Assembly: GCA_033344815.1 (NCBI GenBank)
Contig: JAWPMR010000001.1
Location: 2,094,136 to 2,158,135, forward strand
Length of the DNA stretch: 64,000 bases
Direction of reading: 5' to 3'
From: Paracoccaceae bacterium
Lineage (GTDB): Bacteria > Pseudomonadota > Alphaproteobacteria > Rhodobacterales > Rhodobacteraceae
Shown: piece after piece, positions 36,070-45,473 of the stretch
How positions within the stretch are numbered: position 1 is the first letter of the stretch
Layout of the letters: each line of letters begins with the position of its first letter
Made by a program: the position numbers and the translations under genes
Notes under the pieces: model-generated
Told to the model about the DNA's origin: nothing
Database searches by the model: none
Seen by the model: the letters and a program-made list of their open reading frames with translations, nothing else

Positions 36070-36809
36070 ACCTTGTTCAGGTCGAGGACCTCAGCCTCCG
36101 CTACGGCGCAAGGACTGTATTGTCGCGTGTATCATTGAGCATCGCACCGGGCGAGATTGTCACAATTGTCGGGCCAAACGGATCGGGCAAGACCAGCTTG
36201 CTGCGCGCGATAATCGGGGCAGTGAAACCTTTTCAGGGTCGTGTTGAACGGGGAAGCGGCGTGAAGATTGGCTACGTTCCCCAAAAGCTCCACATCGACG
36301 AAACCTTACCCATCACCGTTGCAAGATTCCTGAAATTGCCAGGAGGTGTGACACCTGCAGACATAGATCACGCGCTCAGCCAAGCGGGCGTACCCGATCT
36401 TTCCAATGCGCAACTATCGCGTCTGTCCGGCGGGCAGTTCCAACGGGTCTTGCTGGCGCGCGCTTTGATCGGAAGACCTGATTTGTTGCTTTTGGATGAA
36501 GCCACGCAGGGGTTGGACCAGCGTGGCTCATCCGCATTCTACCAACAAATCGAAAACGTGCGTCAAGAAACAGGCTGCGCTGTCCTGATGATCAGCCACG
36601 AATTGCACGTGGTGATGAGTGCCTCTGACCGGGTGATTTGCCTCAATGGTCATGTCTGCTGTGAAGGTACGCCAGCCGTCGTAGCGTCAGCACCTGAGTA
36701 CAGAGCATTATTTGGGACCGGCACCGGTGGCGCGCTCGCGCTTTACCGGCATGAACATGATCACGGTCATGATCATGACGACCACAACCACACTGAGGCC
36801 GCAGAATAA
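36066..36809 (+). CDS. znuC: Zinc ABC transporter ATP-binding protein
   Basis: 247 residues. Walker A is GPNGSGKTS, the signature is LSGGQFQRVLLARALIG, Walker B is LLLLDEATQGLD, and the switch His is in MISHELHVVM. The C-terminus is a short histidine-rich tail (HEHDHGHDHDDHNH), seen in several ZnuC proteins, perhaps sensing cytosolic zinc. It energises ZnuB. The stop shares one base with the znuB start (TAATG). Confidence 0.94.
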   Translation: MNLVQVEDLSLRYGARTVLSRVSLSIAPGEIVTIVGPNGSGKTSLLRAIIGAVKPFQGRVERGSGVKIGYVPQKLHIDETLPITVARFLKLPGGVTPADIDHALSQAGVPDLSNAQLSRLSGGQFQRVLLARALIGRPDLLLLDEATQGLDQRGSSAFYQQIENVRQETGCAVLMISHELHVVMSASDRVICLNGHVCCEGTPAVVASAPEYRALFGTGTGGALALYRHEHDHGHDHDDHNHTEAAE

Positions 36810-37603
36810 TGCTCGACGATTTCATGGTGCGTGCCACATTGGCTGGGATCGGCGTCGCCATTGCAGCTGCACCCTTGGGATGTTTTGTCGTCTGGCGGCG
36901 GATGGCCTATTTCGGGGATGCCACAGCACATGCCGCGATCCTTGGCGTTGCCTTGTCTTTGGCGTTCTCAATGTCGATCTTCATAGGGACCATGGCAGTG
37001 GCAATGCTGATGGCGCTAACGGTCAGTGTATTATCAGGTCGGGGATATGCGATGGACACATTGCTTGGTGTTCTGGCCCATTCCGCGCTGGCCTTTGGGC
37101 TTGTGGCCGTGTCGTTTCTGTCCGGCATAAGGATCGACCTAATGGCCTATCTCTTTGGCGATATCCTCGCCGTCTCACATAGTGATCTTGCCGTGATATG
37201 GGGTGGGGCTGTACTGGTCGTGCTGCTCATTGGTTGGCGCTGGTCGGCTCTTCTGACCTCAACACTGAACGAAGATTTGGCTTATGCGAGCGGAATTGAT
37301 CCCAAACGGGAACAGTTGGTTTTGACATTCGCCCTGGCTGTCACAGTCGCGGTCGCCATCAAAGTCGTCGGGGTTCTGCTTATCGCTGCCATGCTGATCA
37401 TACCCGCCGCTGCTGCAAGACCCTTGTCGCGGACGCCCGAGGGTATGGCCATCGTCGCGGGTTTGATCGGAATACTGTCTGCCGCTGTCGGCCTGCGCAC
37501 AGCCTATGTGTTTGATACACCTGCGGGACCATCGATTGTCTGCATTGCAGCGGTCACTTTCATATTGTCCAGCATGATCATGAGATTTGGAGCCGCGCGG
37601 TAG
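36809..37603 (+). CDS. znuB: Zinc ABC transporter permease
   Basis: 264 residues with about eight hydrophobic segments of the ABC-3 permease family. Recognisable parts are PLGCFVVWRRMAYFGDATAH near the N-terminus and LLIAAMLIIPAAAARPLS. It forms the zinc channel in the inner membrane with ZnuC and receives zinc from ZnuA. It is the last gene of zur-znuC-znuB; no clear terminator was seen within the next 100 bp. Confidence 0.94.
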   Translation: MLDDFMVRATLAGIGVAIAAAPLGCFVVWRRMAYFGDATAHAAILGVALSLAFSMSIFIGTMAVAMLMALTVSVLSGRGYAMDTLLGVLAHSALAFGLVAVSFLSGIRIDLMAYLFGDILAVSHSDLAVIWGGAVLVVLLIGWRWSALLTSTLNEDLAYASGIDPKREQLVLTFALAVTVAVAIKVVGVLLIAAMLIIPAAAARPLSRTPEGMAIVAGLIGILSAAVGLRTAYVFDTPAGPSIVCIAAVTFILSSMIMRFGAAR

Positions 37604-37934
37604 AGCTGTGGATTACTTTTCGAAGCGTTCGTTAACGAGCCAAATCCAATAGGTCTCTTTCGGTCAATCCACTTCCGGCACTGATTGAGTTTTTTGGATT
37701 TCAGCAATCGCATCGCAACGAACTGCACGGCAGCAATCCGTTCTGGCCCAGTAAAATGGCGCGCTCAATAGCTATGCCAACTCATTCCGGCCTGTTCACT
37801 TGCCATAGTCAGCATGACAACCCGGCATCGGCGTCAATCGAACACCACAAGCAACATGATCTAACTGCCGAATTTCAGGCACTGACGTAGGCTACGCTTT
37901 GTTGTCTGCTGATTTTTGATGAAAGGCAGATCAG
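37604..37934. other. Non-coding stretch after znuB
   Basis: 331 bp with no gene-like frame. It probably contains the end of the zinc operon and the left flank of the decayed insertion element that follows. Confidence 0.4.
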
Positions 37935-38860
37935 AGTTGTCGAAACGAAAGAACCATAGTCCTGAAAAGGTGAGCGCATGGTAAAAGAGTTGCCCAGCCG
38001 GTTTGGCGTGCATTCGAGAATAATCCAGCTGGAATCGAGAGCTGCGTGAGGGCGCGTTTGGCGTCTTTGAACGAGGCGACAAGAAAGCCCCGGAAACTGA
38101 CGAAGAACAGGTCAAAGACTTGCCTGCGAAGATCGATGAATTGGCGATGGCCAGCAATTTTAAGTCATGAAAGCTCAAAATCTGCAGCCTGATGTGAGGC
38201 GGAGCATGGTTGAAAAGGATAATCAGAGCCTCTAGGTCGGTAGGCAATGCAAGTTGCTGCCGATGTCGCGGTCATCGTTTTCCTATCAAACAAGGGCGAG
38301 ACGGCGGTGAGCCTCGCGCTAAAGCGTCAGGTGATGCTCGAGATATCATTCTTCGGTGCCTGGCAGACAACCTGATACCTGCGAAACGAGGGCCATCTAG
38401 TGAAATGAGAAGTGCATGCGCTGGCTCACGAAAATGACGGGCTTTTTGGCGGTCTACCAGAAGCCCTACACCAGTGGGCCGGCGGAAGGGAACAAGACGT
38501 ATCTCTACCTACTGCGCGGTTACGGATGGATAGGCCCAATCAGGCTTGGATCGCAGACATCACCTTTCTGCAGATGGGCGCGGTTTTCTGTACTTGGTCG
38601 CCACCCTGTATGAAACATCCATTGAGACTTGTGGGGCGCTAAGCATACAAGCTGAATTGGTTGGGGATATCTGCACGCTTTGGAAGCCTGATCCGAGGCA
38701 CGCGCCGGGATTGCCAAGTGGATCGATTTTCAAAACCAGAAATGCCTACATTCTACTCTTGGCGGCAAAACACCAGCCATGGTTTTTTGGTTGTGAAACG
38801 ATGAAAACCAAACCGATCAGCAGGAGCAATGAATAGCTTAACTTATGCGGAAAATGTCCA
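37935..38860 (+). pseudogene. Decayed IS3-family element (orfA and orfB remnants)
   Basis: Pieces of a typical IS3 transposase pair can be read on the plus strand in changing frames. LSKRKNHSPE is at about 37935 and ELPSRFGVHSRIIQLE at about 37990. LREGAFGVFERGDKKAPE and EEQVKDLPAKIDELA follow at about 38045-38155 (all orfA). Then come LTKMTGFLAVYQKPYTSGPAEG, read here in pieces from about 38420, RPNQAWIADITFLQM and STLGGKTPAMVFW (orfB). Internal deletions, frameshifts and stops are frequent, so it is inactive. A TGTGACCCCTAAGTTGAC sequence at 38888-38905 may be the right terminus. Confidence 0.8.
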
Positions 38861-38910
38861 AGGATGGGGGATTAGATCAAATAGGAAGTGTGACCCCTAA
38901 GTTGACTAGC

Positions 38911-39295
38911 TGCGCTCTTCCCGTTCATGGCAGTACGATTTTACCGGATAAGAGACGGATCCAAATTTCATTGTGTCACAAACGACCACCAAATCGCGCC
39001 TAATGCGTCCTTAGTATTTTTGATCCGGCGTAAGAGCGTTGTCAGGTTGTTGCCCTTCTGGCAGGAATCGCGAGTAAGCTGGACCAAAACGAAATCGACT
39101 GATCTGAAACCAGAACGCACGGTTTCAACACGCAAAACGCGGACAGCGGCGAAGTACAAAAAAGAACGCTTCTGATAAAATACCAAGTGCTGGCCCAGTC
39201 TCGCAAAGGCGGTTCCATATTCAGTTGCCTGCCTCTTGATCGCAGAACGACAATGACCTCAAAACAATTAACATTTGGGCGACCTCATGAGTCTT
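38911..39295. other. Non-coding stretch between IS remnant and GGDEF-EAL gene
   Basis: 385 bp with only short open frames on both strands and no recognisable protein or RNA feature. Confidence 0.4.
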
Positions 39296-41248
39296 TCATC
39301 TCTGCTTTGAGGAACCACCTATCCCTGAAGCAGGCGATGAGTTGCTCGATGGCGAGGGCAAATCGACGAACGGTACAGCCTTGCCAAAGAGAAAGCCCTG
39401 AAGTACGTCGCAGCCTAACGCGGTGAGCAACTCAGATTGATCGGCATTCTCCACCCCTTCTGCCGTGATTTTCATATCAAGACGATCGCCAAGCATCACT
39501 ACAGTTTCAATTATTTCACGGGACCGCTCTGGATTTTCCTCCAACGCCGCGACAAAGGACTGATCAATTTTGAGCCGGTCAAACCCGTATTTCCAAAGGT
39601 AACTCAAACTGGAGAAGCCGGTTCCAAAGTCATCCATGGCAATTGCGACTCCCATTTCCTTGAGCGTATCAATCTGCATTTCGATAAATGGGCTGTCTTC
39701 CAGAAGTAAGGACTCCGTGATTTCAAGTTCCAGGCGGCTGGCCGGAAAATCGGACGCATTCAAAGCATCGCGCACTGTATTTACGAGTTCGCCGCTTGTG
39801 AACTGGTCCGTCGACAGGTTGATTGCTAATACTTTGTTATCATCCAAAGCCGCCATTTCACGCGTTGCCGTTTTTATGGTCCAAGCACCAATCTGTTCGA
39901 TCAAACCCAACTCTTCGGCAAGAGGAATAAATGTGGTAGGAGGAATCGAAGTTCCGTCAGTATCTGCGAGCCTCAATAACGCCTCATAGCCAACCAGATT
40001 TTGATTACTACCATCAACAAGAGGTTGGTAATGGATAGAAAAATCGAAGTTTCGGGTAGCATCCCTTAGTCTTTTCTCCAAGGCATGCCGTCTGCGCAGC
40101 TCCTGCCCCATTTCCTCTCCATAAACCGCGAAATCGTTTCTGCCGGACGATTTCGCATGATAGAGCGCGAGGTCCGCGTTGCTAAGTGCTTTTTCAAGGG
40201 TCTCGCCAGCCTCGACTTTTGCCAAGCCCACACTTATTGAACCGGAAACTTTAGCGTTCCTTACTTCAACCTCAACGCTACATTCAGTCAGGATCTTGCG
40301 CATGCGATGAACGGCTGACTCCATGTCGATACCTTGGAACGCAACAACGAATTCGTCGCCGCCAAACCTTGCCAATACATCTTCACCACGGCTGTTTTTA
40401 CGTATGATCTGAGACACATGAGCCAAAAATGCGTCACCCGCAGAATGGCCGTACGTATCATTGATCGACTTGAAACGATCCAAATCAAGATAGCATACAA
40501 CCGACAAATTGCCTTGCCTTATCGCGCGCTCGGCCTGAATGACGAACTCACGTCGATTGAGCAGACCGGTAAGAGGATCAAAGTTCGCAAGAAACTCGGC
40601 GGTCTTGCGGGAGCGCTCAGCGAAGACACGCTGCAAACAAAAAGCCAGTCCCGGCACAGCAAAAACCAGTGCAAACAAGGCCATGAAAAAAAGACTGAGA
40701 TCTCTGAAACTTTCTTCAAAATATGTACGCGTCGTCGTCTGATCGACATATACCTCAACTATTGCTCTGACGCTCCCATCAGAACCCATCAAGGGAATGT
40801 AGGCTTCCGCATAAAAGTCCGGGCGGTTTGGATTATTTGTACCGTCAAAAACGTCCACGACCGGAGCACCAGTTGAGGCCACCTGAAACGCTTCGAAATC
40901 TGCTAAGCTGGCGACCCCTGGAGGACTGGCCAGGTCGGCATCATCGGAGACCATAGAAAGTCGTCCGTCAGACGTGAAGAGTTTGAATCTGAAAATATCG
41001 CCAACTTCTCGGACTTCTTGGATCACCTGCTTTTGTTCGCGCGTCGGAATTCCGGTGACCGCAAGTTGCTCCAAATCTGGAATGCGGTTCGCCAGATACA
41101 TACCCCAATTTTCAGCTTTGTTTGCCGCCTCTCTGACGACCCCGCGCTCTACCGCGTTGTTTATGCTATTCTCCGTAACCGCCCAAATTGCGGCCATTGC
41201 GAAAATAACTGGCACGCCAAATTTTATTGCCCGAAAAAATTGTCTCAT
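39296..41248 (-). CDS. Membrane-bound GGDEF-EAL cyclic-di-GMP turnover protein
   Basis: 650 residues from the ATG at 41248, preceded by GAGGA; the longer TTG start at 41269 is not needed. Order: a membrane segment (about 10-27), a periplasmic sensor region (about 28-183), a second membrane segment (184-205) and a GGDEF domain with intact GGDEF at 296-300. An RxxD inhibition-site motif (RGED, 287-290) lies five residues before it. The EAL domain has EAL at 422-424, LEITES, DDFGTG, LKIDQSFV and QGFLFGKA. Both active sites look intact, so it could make or degrade cyclic-di-GMP in response to a periplasmic signal. It stands alone. Confidence 0.93.
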   Translation of the reverse strand: MRQFFRAIKFGVPVIFAMAAIWAVTENSINNAVERGVVREAANKAENWGMYLANRIPDLEQLAVTGIPTREQKQVIQEVREVGDIFRFKLFTSDGRLSMVSDDADLASPPGVASLADFEAFQVASTGAPVVDVFDGTNNPNRPDFYAEAYIPLMGSDGSVRAIVEVYVDQTTTRTYFEESFRDLSLFFMALFALVFAVPGLAFCLQRVFAERSRKTAEFLANFDPLTGLLNRREFVIQAERAIRQGNLSVVCYLDLDRFKSINDTYGHSAGDAFLAHVSQIIRKNSRGEDVLARFGGDEFVVAFQGIDMESAVHRMRKILTECSVEVEVRNAKVSGSISVGLAKVEAGETLEKALSNADLALYHAKSSGRNDFAVYGEEMGQELRRRHALEKRLRDATRNFDFSIHYQPLVDGSNQNLVGYEALLRLADTDGTSIPPTTFIPLAEELGLIEQIGAWTIKTATREMAALDDNKVLAINLSTDQFTSGELVNTVRDALNASDFPASRLELEITESLLLEDSPFIEMQIDTLKEMGVAIAMDDFGTGFSSLSYLWKYGFDRLKIDQSFVAALEENPERSREIIETVVMLGDRLDMKITAEGVENADQSELLTALGCDVLQGFLFGKAVPFVDLPSPSSNSSPASGIGGSSKQR

Positions 41249-41852
41249 CACCCATTCCTCACGCTCCAATTACTTGTTTGTCACGAGAGCTTTAAGAATT
41301 GATCAATTCTGGTGGTGGCGGTTATCGTTCTGCAAGACGATGCTGCATGTGCACATGAACTAATATCCAGGGCTGGACCTCCGCAGAAAGCCTAGTTCTG
41401 CTTTCTATTCAAACTCAAAACAACGGAGAACAGATAGGGCTACGCTCAAACACTGCCCGCGCGAGTCTTGCGGCTGTTCCTCAATCGTTTTCGTTTAAAC
41501 GCAGACGTCACGTGGCCGTGGTCCCTCCCCCAAATACAAGCCACGACACATACTACCGTCATAGTGTAGGGCGTGAACATACAACACAGTCATTTGGCAG
41601 GCGTATTCTTGCGCCTTGTCGCACCCTTTTGTGTGGCAAACTACAAATTTGGCTATTTTCTCTGCACATTACTTGGCTCTGCACGCACAGAGGAATGGCC
41701 GTAAAGCCCTAAATCTCTCTGATTGGGTATATGGTTCCTTTTCTTGGGAACTTCCTTCAACGGTCTGCGGGACGCCGGGTATCAACCACATTTCAGGTTC
41801 ACTGGAAAGGCATCTGCCTTGCAAACAGGCTCACCCAATCGGTCCTACTTCT
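41249..41852. other. 604-bp region without a recognisable gene
   Basis: Only short, unsupported open frames on both strands. It should hold the GGDEF-EAL promoter (minus strand) and the 3' end of the Lrp-type gene transcript. No RNA gene was recognised. Confidence 0.4.
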
Positions 41853-42311
41853 CTAAACCGGCAACGCTGTTGTCTTGAAAACTGTGCGCAACGCAAAACT
41901 TGATTGCATCTGGCCCACCCCCGGCAAACGCGCCAGATATTGGCGGTGAATGCGCGCAAAGTCTTCTGTATTTTCCGCAACAACTTTTAAGAGGTAATCC
42001 GCACTGCCCGCCATGAGATGACATTCCAAAACATCCGGTATGCGACGCACTGCTTTTTCGAAGGCGTCAAGAACTTCATCCGCCTGCCCTTGCAGGGTAA
42101 TCTCTACAAATACTGTCGTTGGGACAGACATTTTTCGCGCATCGAGGAGTGCAACATAATCGCTGATGTAACCGTCCTTTTCCAATCGCTGCACCCGTCG
42201 GTGACACGCGGAAGGGGATAAGTTCACGACTTCGCTCAGTTCGGCGTTTGGCATGCGTCCTTTGCGCTGAAGCGCCTTGAGAATCCGTTTATCAGTTGTA
42301 TCCAAGCTCAT
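41853..42311 (-). CDS. Lrp/AsnC-family transcriptional regulator (AldR-like)
   Basis: 152 residues. The N-terminal helix-turn-helix (about 8-60) includes ELSEVVNLSPSACHRRVQRL, followed by the RAM ligand-binding domain (VFVEITLQGQADE, VLECHLMAGSADYLLKVVA). Divergent to alanine dehydrogenase with a 140-bp gap, the normal arrangement for a regulator that activates ald when alanine is present. Length and motifs are standard. Confidence 0.92.
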   Translation of the reverse strand: MSLDTTDKRILKALQRKGRMPNAELSEVVNLSPSACHRRVQRLEKDGYISDYVALLDARKMSVPTTVFVEITLQGQADEVLDAFEKAVRRIPDVLECHLMAGSADYLLKVVAENTEDFARIHRQYLARLPGVGQMQSSFALRTVFKTTALPV

Positions 42312-42395
42312 ATGCGCAATAATTTCCTGACTTTTCTCCGTATCACGACAGTATATTCCACATCTAGCCTATAAGGCGAGCTATCTTTGATACTT

Positions 42396-42407
42396 AATTG
42401 CACAATT
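42396..42407. promoter_or_regulatory. Candidate Lrp-type operator upstream of ald
   Basis: A 12-bp palindrome, AATTG-CA-CAATT, sits 45 bp upstream of the ald start in an AT-rich stretch between the divergent lrp-like and ald genes. Lrp-family proteins bind such sequences; function here is inferred from position. Confidence 0.4.
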
Positions 42408-42451
42408 AGTGCAGTATTCCTCGCCCGAACTTTTTGGTGGAGGAGACCCCC

Positions 42452-43570
42452 ATGATTATCGGCTGCCCTACAGAGATCAAACCTCAGGAATTTCGCGTGG
42501 GCATCACACCCAATGCCGCACAGGAGGCGGTCAATCATGGTCATGACGTGGTTGTACAGTCAGGCGCTGGTGCTGGTGCAGGGTTCGAAGATGCAGATTA
42601 CGTCGCCGCCGGTGCCCGTATGATCCAGACGGCCAAAGAGATTTTTGAGACCGCAGACATGATCATCAAAGTCAAAGAACCTCAGGCCGGCGAGCGTCAG
42701 ATGCTGCGCGAAGGGCAGCTGCTGTTTACATACCTGCATCTTGCGCCCGACCCCGAACAGACGCGTGACCTTTTGGCATCAGGCGCAACCTGCATTGCAT
42801 ATGAAACCGTAACGGATGATCGCGGCGGATTGCCCTTGCTCGCGCCAATGTCTGAGGTCGCGGGTCGCCTTGCGCCTCAAGTCGGCGCCTGGACGCTACA
42901 AAAAGCCAACGGCGGGCGCGGTGTCCTGATGGGTGGCGTTCCGGGTGTTGGACCCGCCCGCGTCGTGGTGATTGGGGGCGGCGTGGTCGGCACGCATGCC
43001 GCCAAAATCGCCGCCGGGATGGGCGCAGACGTTACGGTTCTGGATCGCGCTCTGCCGCGCTTGCGCTATCTCGACGACGTTTTCGGGAAAACCTTCAAAA
43101 CGTCCTATGCTTCGGCGGGCAATACCATCGAATTGGCTCAAGCGGCGGATATGATCATCGGTGCAGTCTTGATTCCGGGTGCGGCGGCACCAAAATTGAT
43201 CAGTCGCGCGCAACTCAGCATGCTCAAACCCGGAGCCGCGCTGGTCGATGTTGCGATTGATCAAGGTGGATGTTTTGAAACCTCGAAAGCCACAACGCAT
43301 CAGGACCCCATTTATGACGTGGACGGGATCATGCACTATTGTGTAGCCAACATGCCGGGTGCCGTTGCCCGCACGTCGACCATCGCCCTTGGCAATGCGA
43401 CCATGCCTTTCATGTTGGCGCTGGCCGACAAGGGCTGGCGCCAGGCATGTTCCGACGATCCTCATCTCATGAACGGTCTGAACGTACATGCAGGTCAACT
43501 GACCTACTATGCCGTCGGCAAGGCTCTCGGGATCGACGTGATCTCACCAACTGTCGCAATCAAGGCTTAG
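42452..43570 (+). CDS. ald: Alanine dehydrogenase
   Basis: 372 residues from the ATG at 42452, just after GGTGGAGGAGACCCCC; a frame opening at 42434 would include the ribosome site. N-terminal [20 protein letters not shown] is the family start, with VKVKEPQ-like [10 protein letters not shown], the Rossmann motif [17 protein letters not shown] and [16 protein letters not shown]. It catalyses reversible NAD-dependent deamination of L-alanine to pyruvate and ammonia. Regulated by the divergent Lrp-type gene. Its stop overlaps the convergent LysR stop by 4 bases. Confidence 0.96.
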   Translation: MIIGCPTEIKPQEFRVGITPNAAQEAVNHGHDVVVQSGAGAGAGFEDADYVAAGARMIQTAKEIFETADMIIKVKEPQAGERQMLREGQLLFTYLHLAPDPEQTRDLLASGATCIAYETVTDDRGGLPLLAPMSEVAGRLAPQVGAWTLQKANGGRGVLMGGVPGVGPARVVVIGGGVVGTHAAKIAAGMGADVTVLDRALPRLRYLDDVFGKTFKTSYASAGNTIELAQAADMIIGAVLIPGAAAPKLISRAQLSMLKPGAALVDVAIDQGGCFETSKATTHQDPIYDVDGIMHYCVANMPGAVARTSTIALGNATMPFMLALADKGWRQACSDDPHLMNGLNVHAGQLTYYAVGKALGIDVISPTVAIKA

Positions 43571-44457
43571 ACGGCACCATCCAACCCGCGCCCCTCAAAA
43601 AGGGGGCGCATCGTTTGAATTCTGGTGGCGGCGAACTCTGTAAACGCCGTCACCTTTCGCGTATTCCGCAAATCAGCATGGGTCAGGATCCAAATCGGCC
43701 GATACGGCAGCAACGCCACCCCGGCCAATCGCTCCATTTCAGGCTCAACATCGCCCAGAAAACAGGGCATCCGGGTTGCTCCGATGTTAGCTCTGACACC
43801 CGCCAAGGCCGCGTACATATCATCCACAGTCAGGGTCACGCGGCGATTAGGCCACGCTTCTTTCAATGCCTCCGGTGGGCCTGGCCAGTGCGCAAACCGT
43901 ATCCAATCCAATGGAACGAGCGGATCCGCCCGAAGGCGAGCGGCCTGTTCCTTACCCACATATACAGCGGCCGATTGTTCCGTCACACGACGTCCTACCA
44001 GCGTATCACCGGGCGTCTCTGAAATACGAAACGCGACGTCAGCCTCACGCGCTGCAAGATTGAGTTGGCGATTTGCTGCGATGACTTTCAGGTCAATTTC
44101 GGGGTATTTTCCTTTGAAGTCCTTCAGCATCGGCGCCAGAACCCGCTCGACCATCAGTTGAGGTGCCGTGATCGTCAAAGCCCCACTTAATTGCTGATCC
44201 CTTGCGCCAAGGCTGCGGCTCAGTTCATGGCTCGCGACCTCCATTCGTTCAGCTATGCGCGCAGCTTCGCGCCCCGCATCCGTCGCGCGGTAACCGCCCG
44301 GGGCACGATCGAACAGCCTTGCGCCCATCGCCTGTTCTGCAGCCGCGATCCGGCGCGAAACAGTAGCATGGTTTACTTTCAATGCGCGCGCCGCACCACT
44401 CAACCCTCCGTGGCGCACGGTTTCCAAAACATATTTGAGATCGTTCCAATCCATCAT
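43567..44457 (-). CDS. LysR-family transcriptional regulator
   Basis: 296 residues from the ATGATG at 44457; ten extra upstream codons at 44487 lack support. The N-terminal winged helix includes GGLSGAARALKVNHATVSRRI, followed by LysR substrate-binding domain segments SGALTITAPQLMVERVLAP and VDDMYAALAGVRANIG. It is divergent to the DUF1330-type gene (gap about 100 bp), the most likely target. Effector unknown. Confidence 0.9.
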   Translation of the reverse strand: MMDWNDLKYVLETVRHGGLSGAARALKVNHATVSRRIAAAEQAMGARLFDRAPGGYRATDAGREAARIAERMEVASHELSRSLGARDQQLSGALTITAPQLMVERVLAPMLKDFKGKYPEIDLKVIAANRQLNLAAREADVAFRISETPGDTLVGRRVTEQSAAVYVGKEQAARLRADPLVPLDWIRFAHWPGPPEALKEAWPNRRVTLTVDDMYAALAGVRANIGATRMPCFLGDVEPEMERLAGVALLPYRPIWILTHADLRNTRKVTAFTEFAATRIQTMRPLFEGRGLDGAV

Positions 44458-44559
44458 GCTGAGCGTTATTGCACATGCATGTTGCAAGCATGAAGTGTTT
44501 TCGCACAGGTCCAGTGATCATATTTCCGTGTGACATCAATAGTTCAGGAGTACAGAAAA

Positions 44560-44841
44560 ATGACCACCCATGCCGTCGCCACGTTGACTTTAAAAGACCC
44601 CGAAGCCCTTGCCGCCTATCGCGAAAAAGCCGGAGCAGCGCTCGCCCGTCACGGCGGCGCAATTCTCCAGGCCTCCACCGAGCTGACGCGTTTGGAAGGA
44701 GATCAGCCGCTGGCAGACGGCGTTGCAATTCTGACATTCCCGGATCGCGGTGCGGCGCAGTCTTGGATTGACGATCCTGATCTCGCTGAAACACATGCGC
44801 TTCGCACCAAAGGGGCCCGGACGTTGATCACACTTCTTTAA
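44560..44841 (+). CDS. DUF1330 family small protein
   Basis: 93 residues from the ATG at 44560 (AGGAG lies about 12 bases upstream); an opening at 44530 is unlikely. The ferredoxin-like dimeric alpha-beta barrel fold of DUF1330 is suggested by AVATLTLKDPEALAAYREKAG, a GGAILQASTELTRLEG segment and AILTFPDRGAAQSWIDDPD. Function of the family is not established. It is divergent to the LysR gene and followed by a hairpin. Confidence 0.8.
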   Translation: MTTHAVATLTLKDPEALAAYREKAGAALARHGGAILQASTELTRLEGDQPLADGVAILTFPDRGAAQSWIDDPDLAETHALRTKGARTLITLL

Positions 44842-44848
44842 TCACATG

Positions 44849-44875
44849 GGCCCGCAGCCCAAGGGGCGGCGGGCC
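44849..44875. terminator. GC-rich hairpin between DUF1330 gene and mscL
   Basis: GGCCCGC (44849-44855) pairs with GCGGGCC (44869-44875), with a further partial stem in the loop. It lies just after the DUF1330 stop and before the convergent mscL stop. There is no strong U-run, so it is probably a weak or bidirectional terminator. Confidence 0.5.
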
Positions 44876-44896
44876 TTCTGAAAACCTTTGGGCAGG

Positions 44897-45325
44897 TCAA
44901 TCTGTGCGCTTCAGCGAATCCCGGATTTCCAAAAGGACGTCCAACTCAGACGGACCTTTAGGTTCCTCAGGCGCAGCTTCTGCCTCTTTTTCCGCGCCTT
45001 CTTTGATGCGGTTCACCATCTTGACCAACAGAAACACGACAAAAGCGACGATGGTGAAATTCATCACAGCCATGACGAACTTGCCTACCGCAAAAACAGG
45101 CACACCCGCTTCGGTGGCGGCCTCGATAGAAGGAAAGCTTTCTTCACCCAGTACGTAAAACCAGCCCGAGAAATCGATGCCACCGGTAAAAAGCGCGATG
45201 ATCGGGTTTATCAGATCACCCACAAGAGAGGTGACAATGGCCGTGAACGCCGCCCCGATGATAATGCCGACGGCCATGTCCATCACATTGCCTTTGGCGA
45301 TAAAATCCTTGAATTCTTTAATCAT
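44897..45325 (-). CDS. mscL: Large-conductance mechanosensitive channel
   Basis: 142 residues. The N-terminal [27 protein letters not shown] spans the pore helix, here given in two parts ([16 protein letters not shown] and [11 protein letters not shown]). A second membrane segment ([20 protein letters not shown]) and a charged cytoplasmic helix complete MscL. It relieves osmotic down-shock in the inner membrane. It stands alone; 148 bp separate it from the divergent glutathione transferase gene. Confidence 0.96.
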   Translation of the reverse strand: MIKEFKDFIAKGNVMDMAVGIIIGAAFTAIVTSLVGDLINPIIALFTGGIDFSGWFYVLGEESFPSIEAATEAGVPVFAVGKFVMAVMNFTIVAFVVFLLVKMVNRIKEGAEKEAEAAPEEPKGPSELDVLLEIRDSLKRTD

Positions 45326-45473
45326 TATTGTCCCTCACTCTGTTTGTCGCGGGCATTTTCAATCCGTTCCTGCCCAATGTGCGTTTGTTAACACATTGCT
45401 GCGCGCAGACGAGGCTGTTTTTGCGGGGAAATCCGCCTATGTGTTACCCGTAATCTGAAAAAGGAGAAGCCTG

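Noticed and set aside
43339-44022. A 227-codon plus-strand frame
   Set aside because: Overlaps the 3' end of ald in another frame and runs antisense to the LysR gene; product has no recognisable features.
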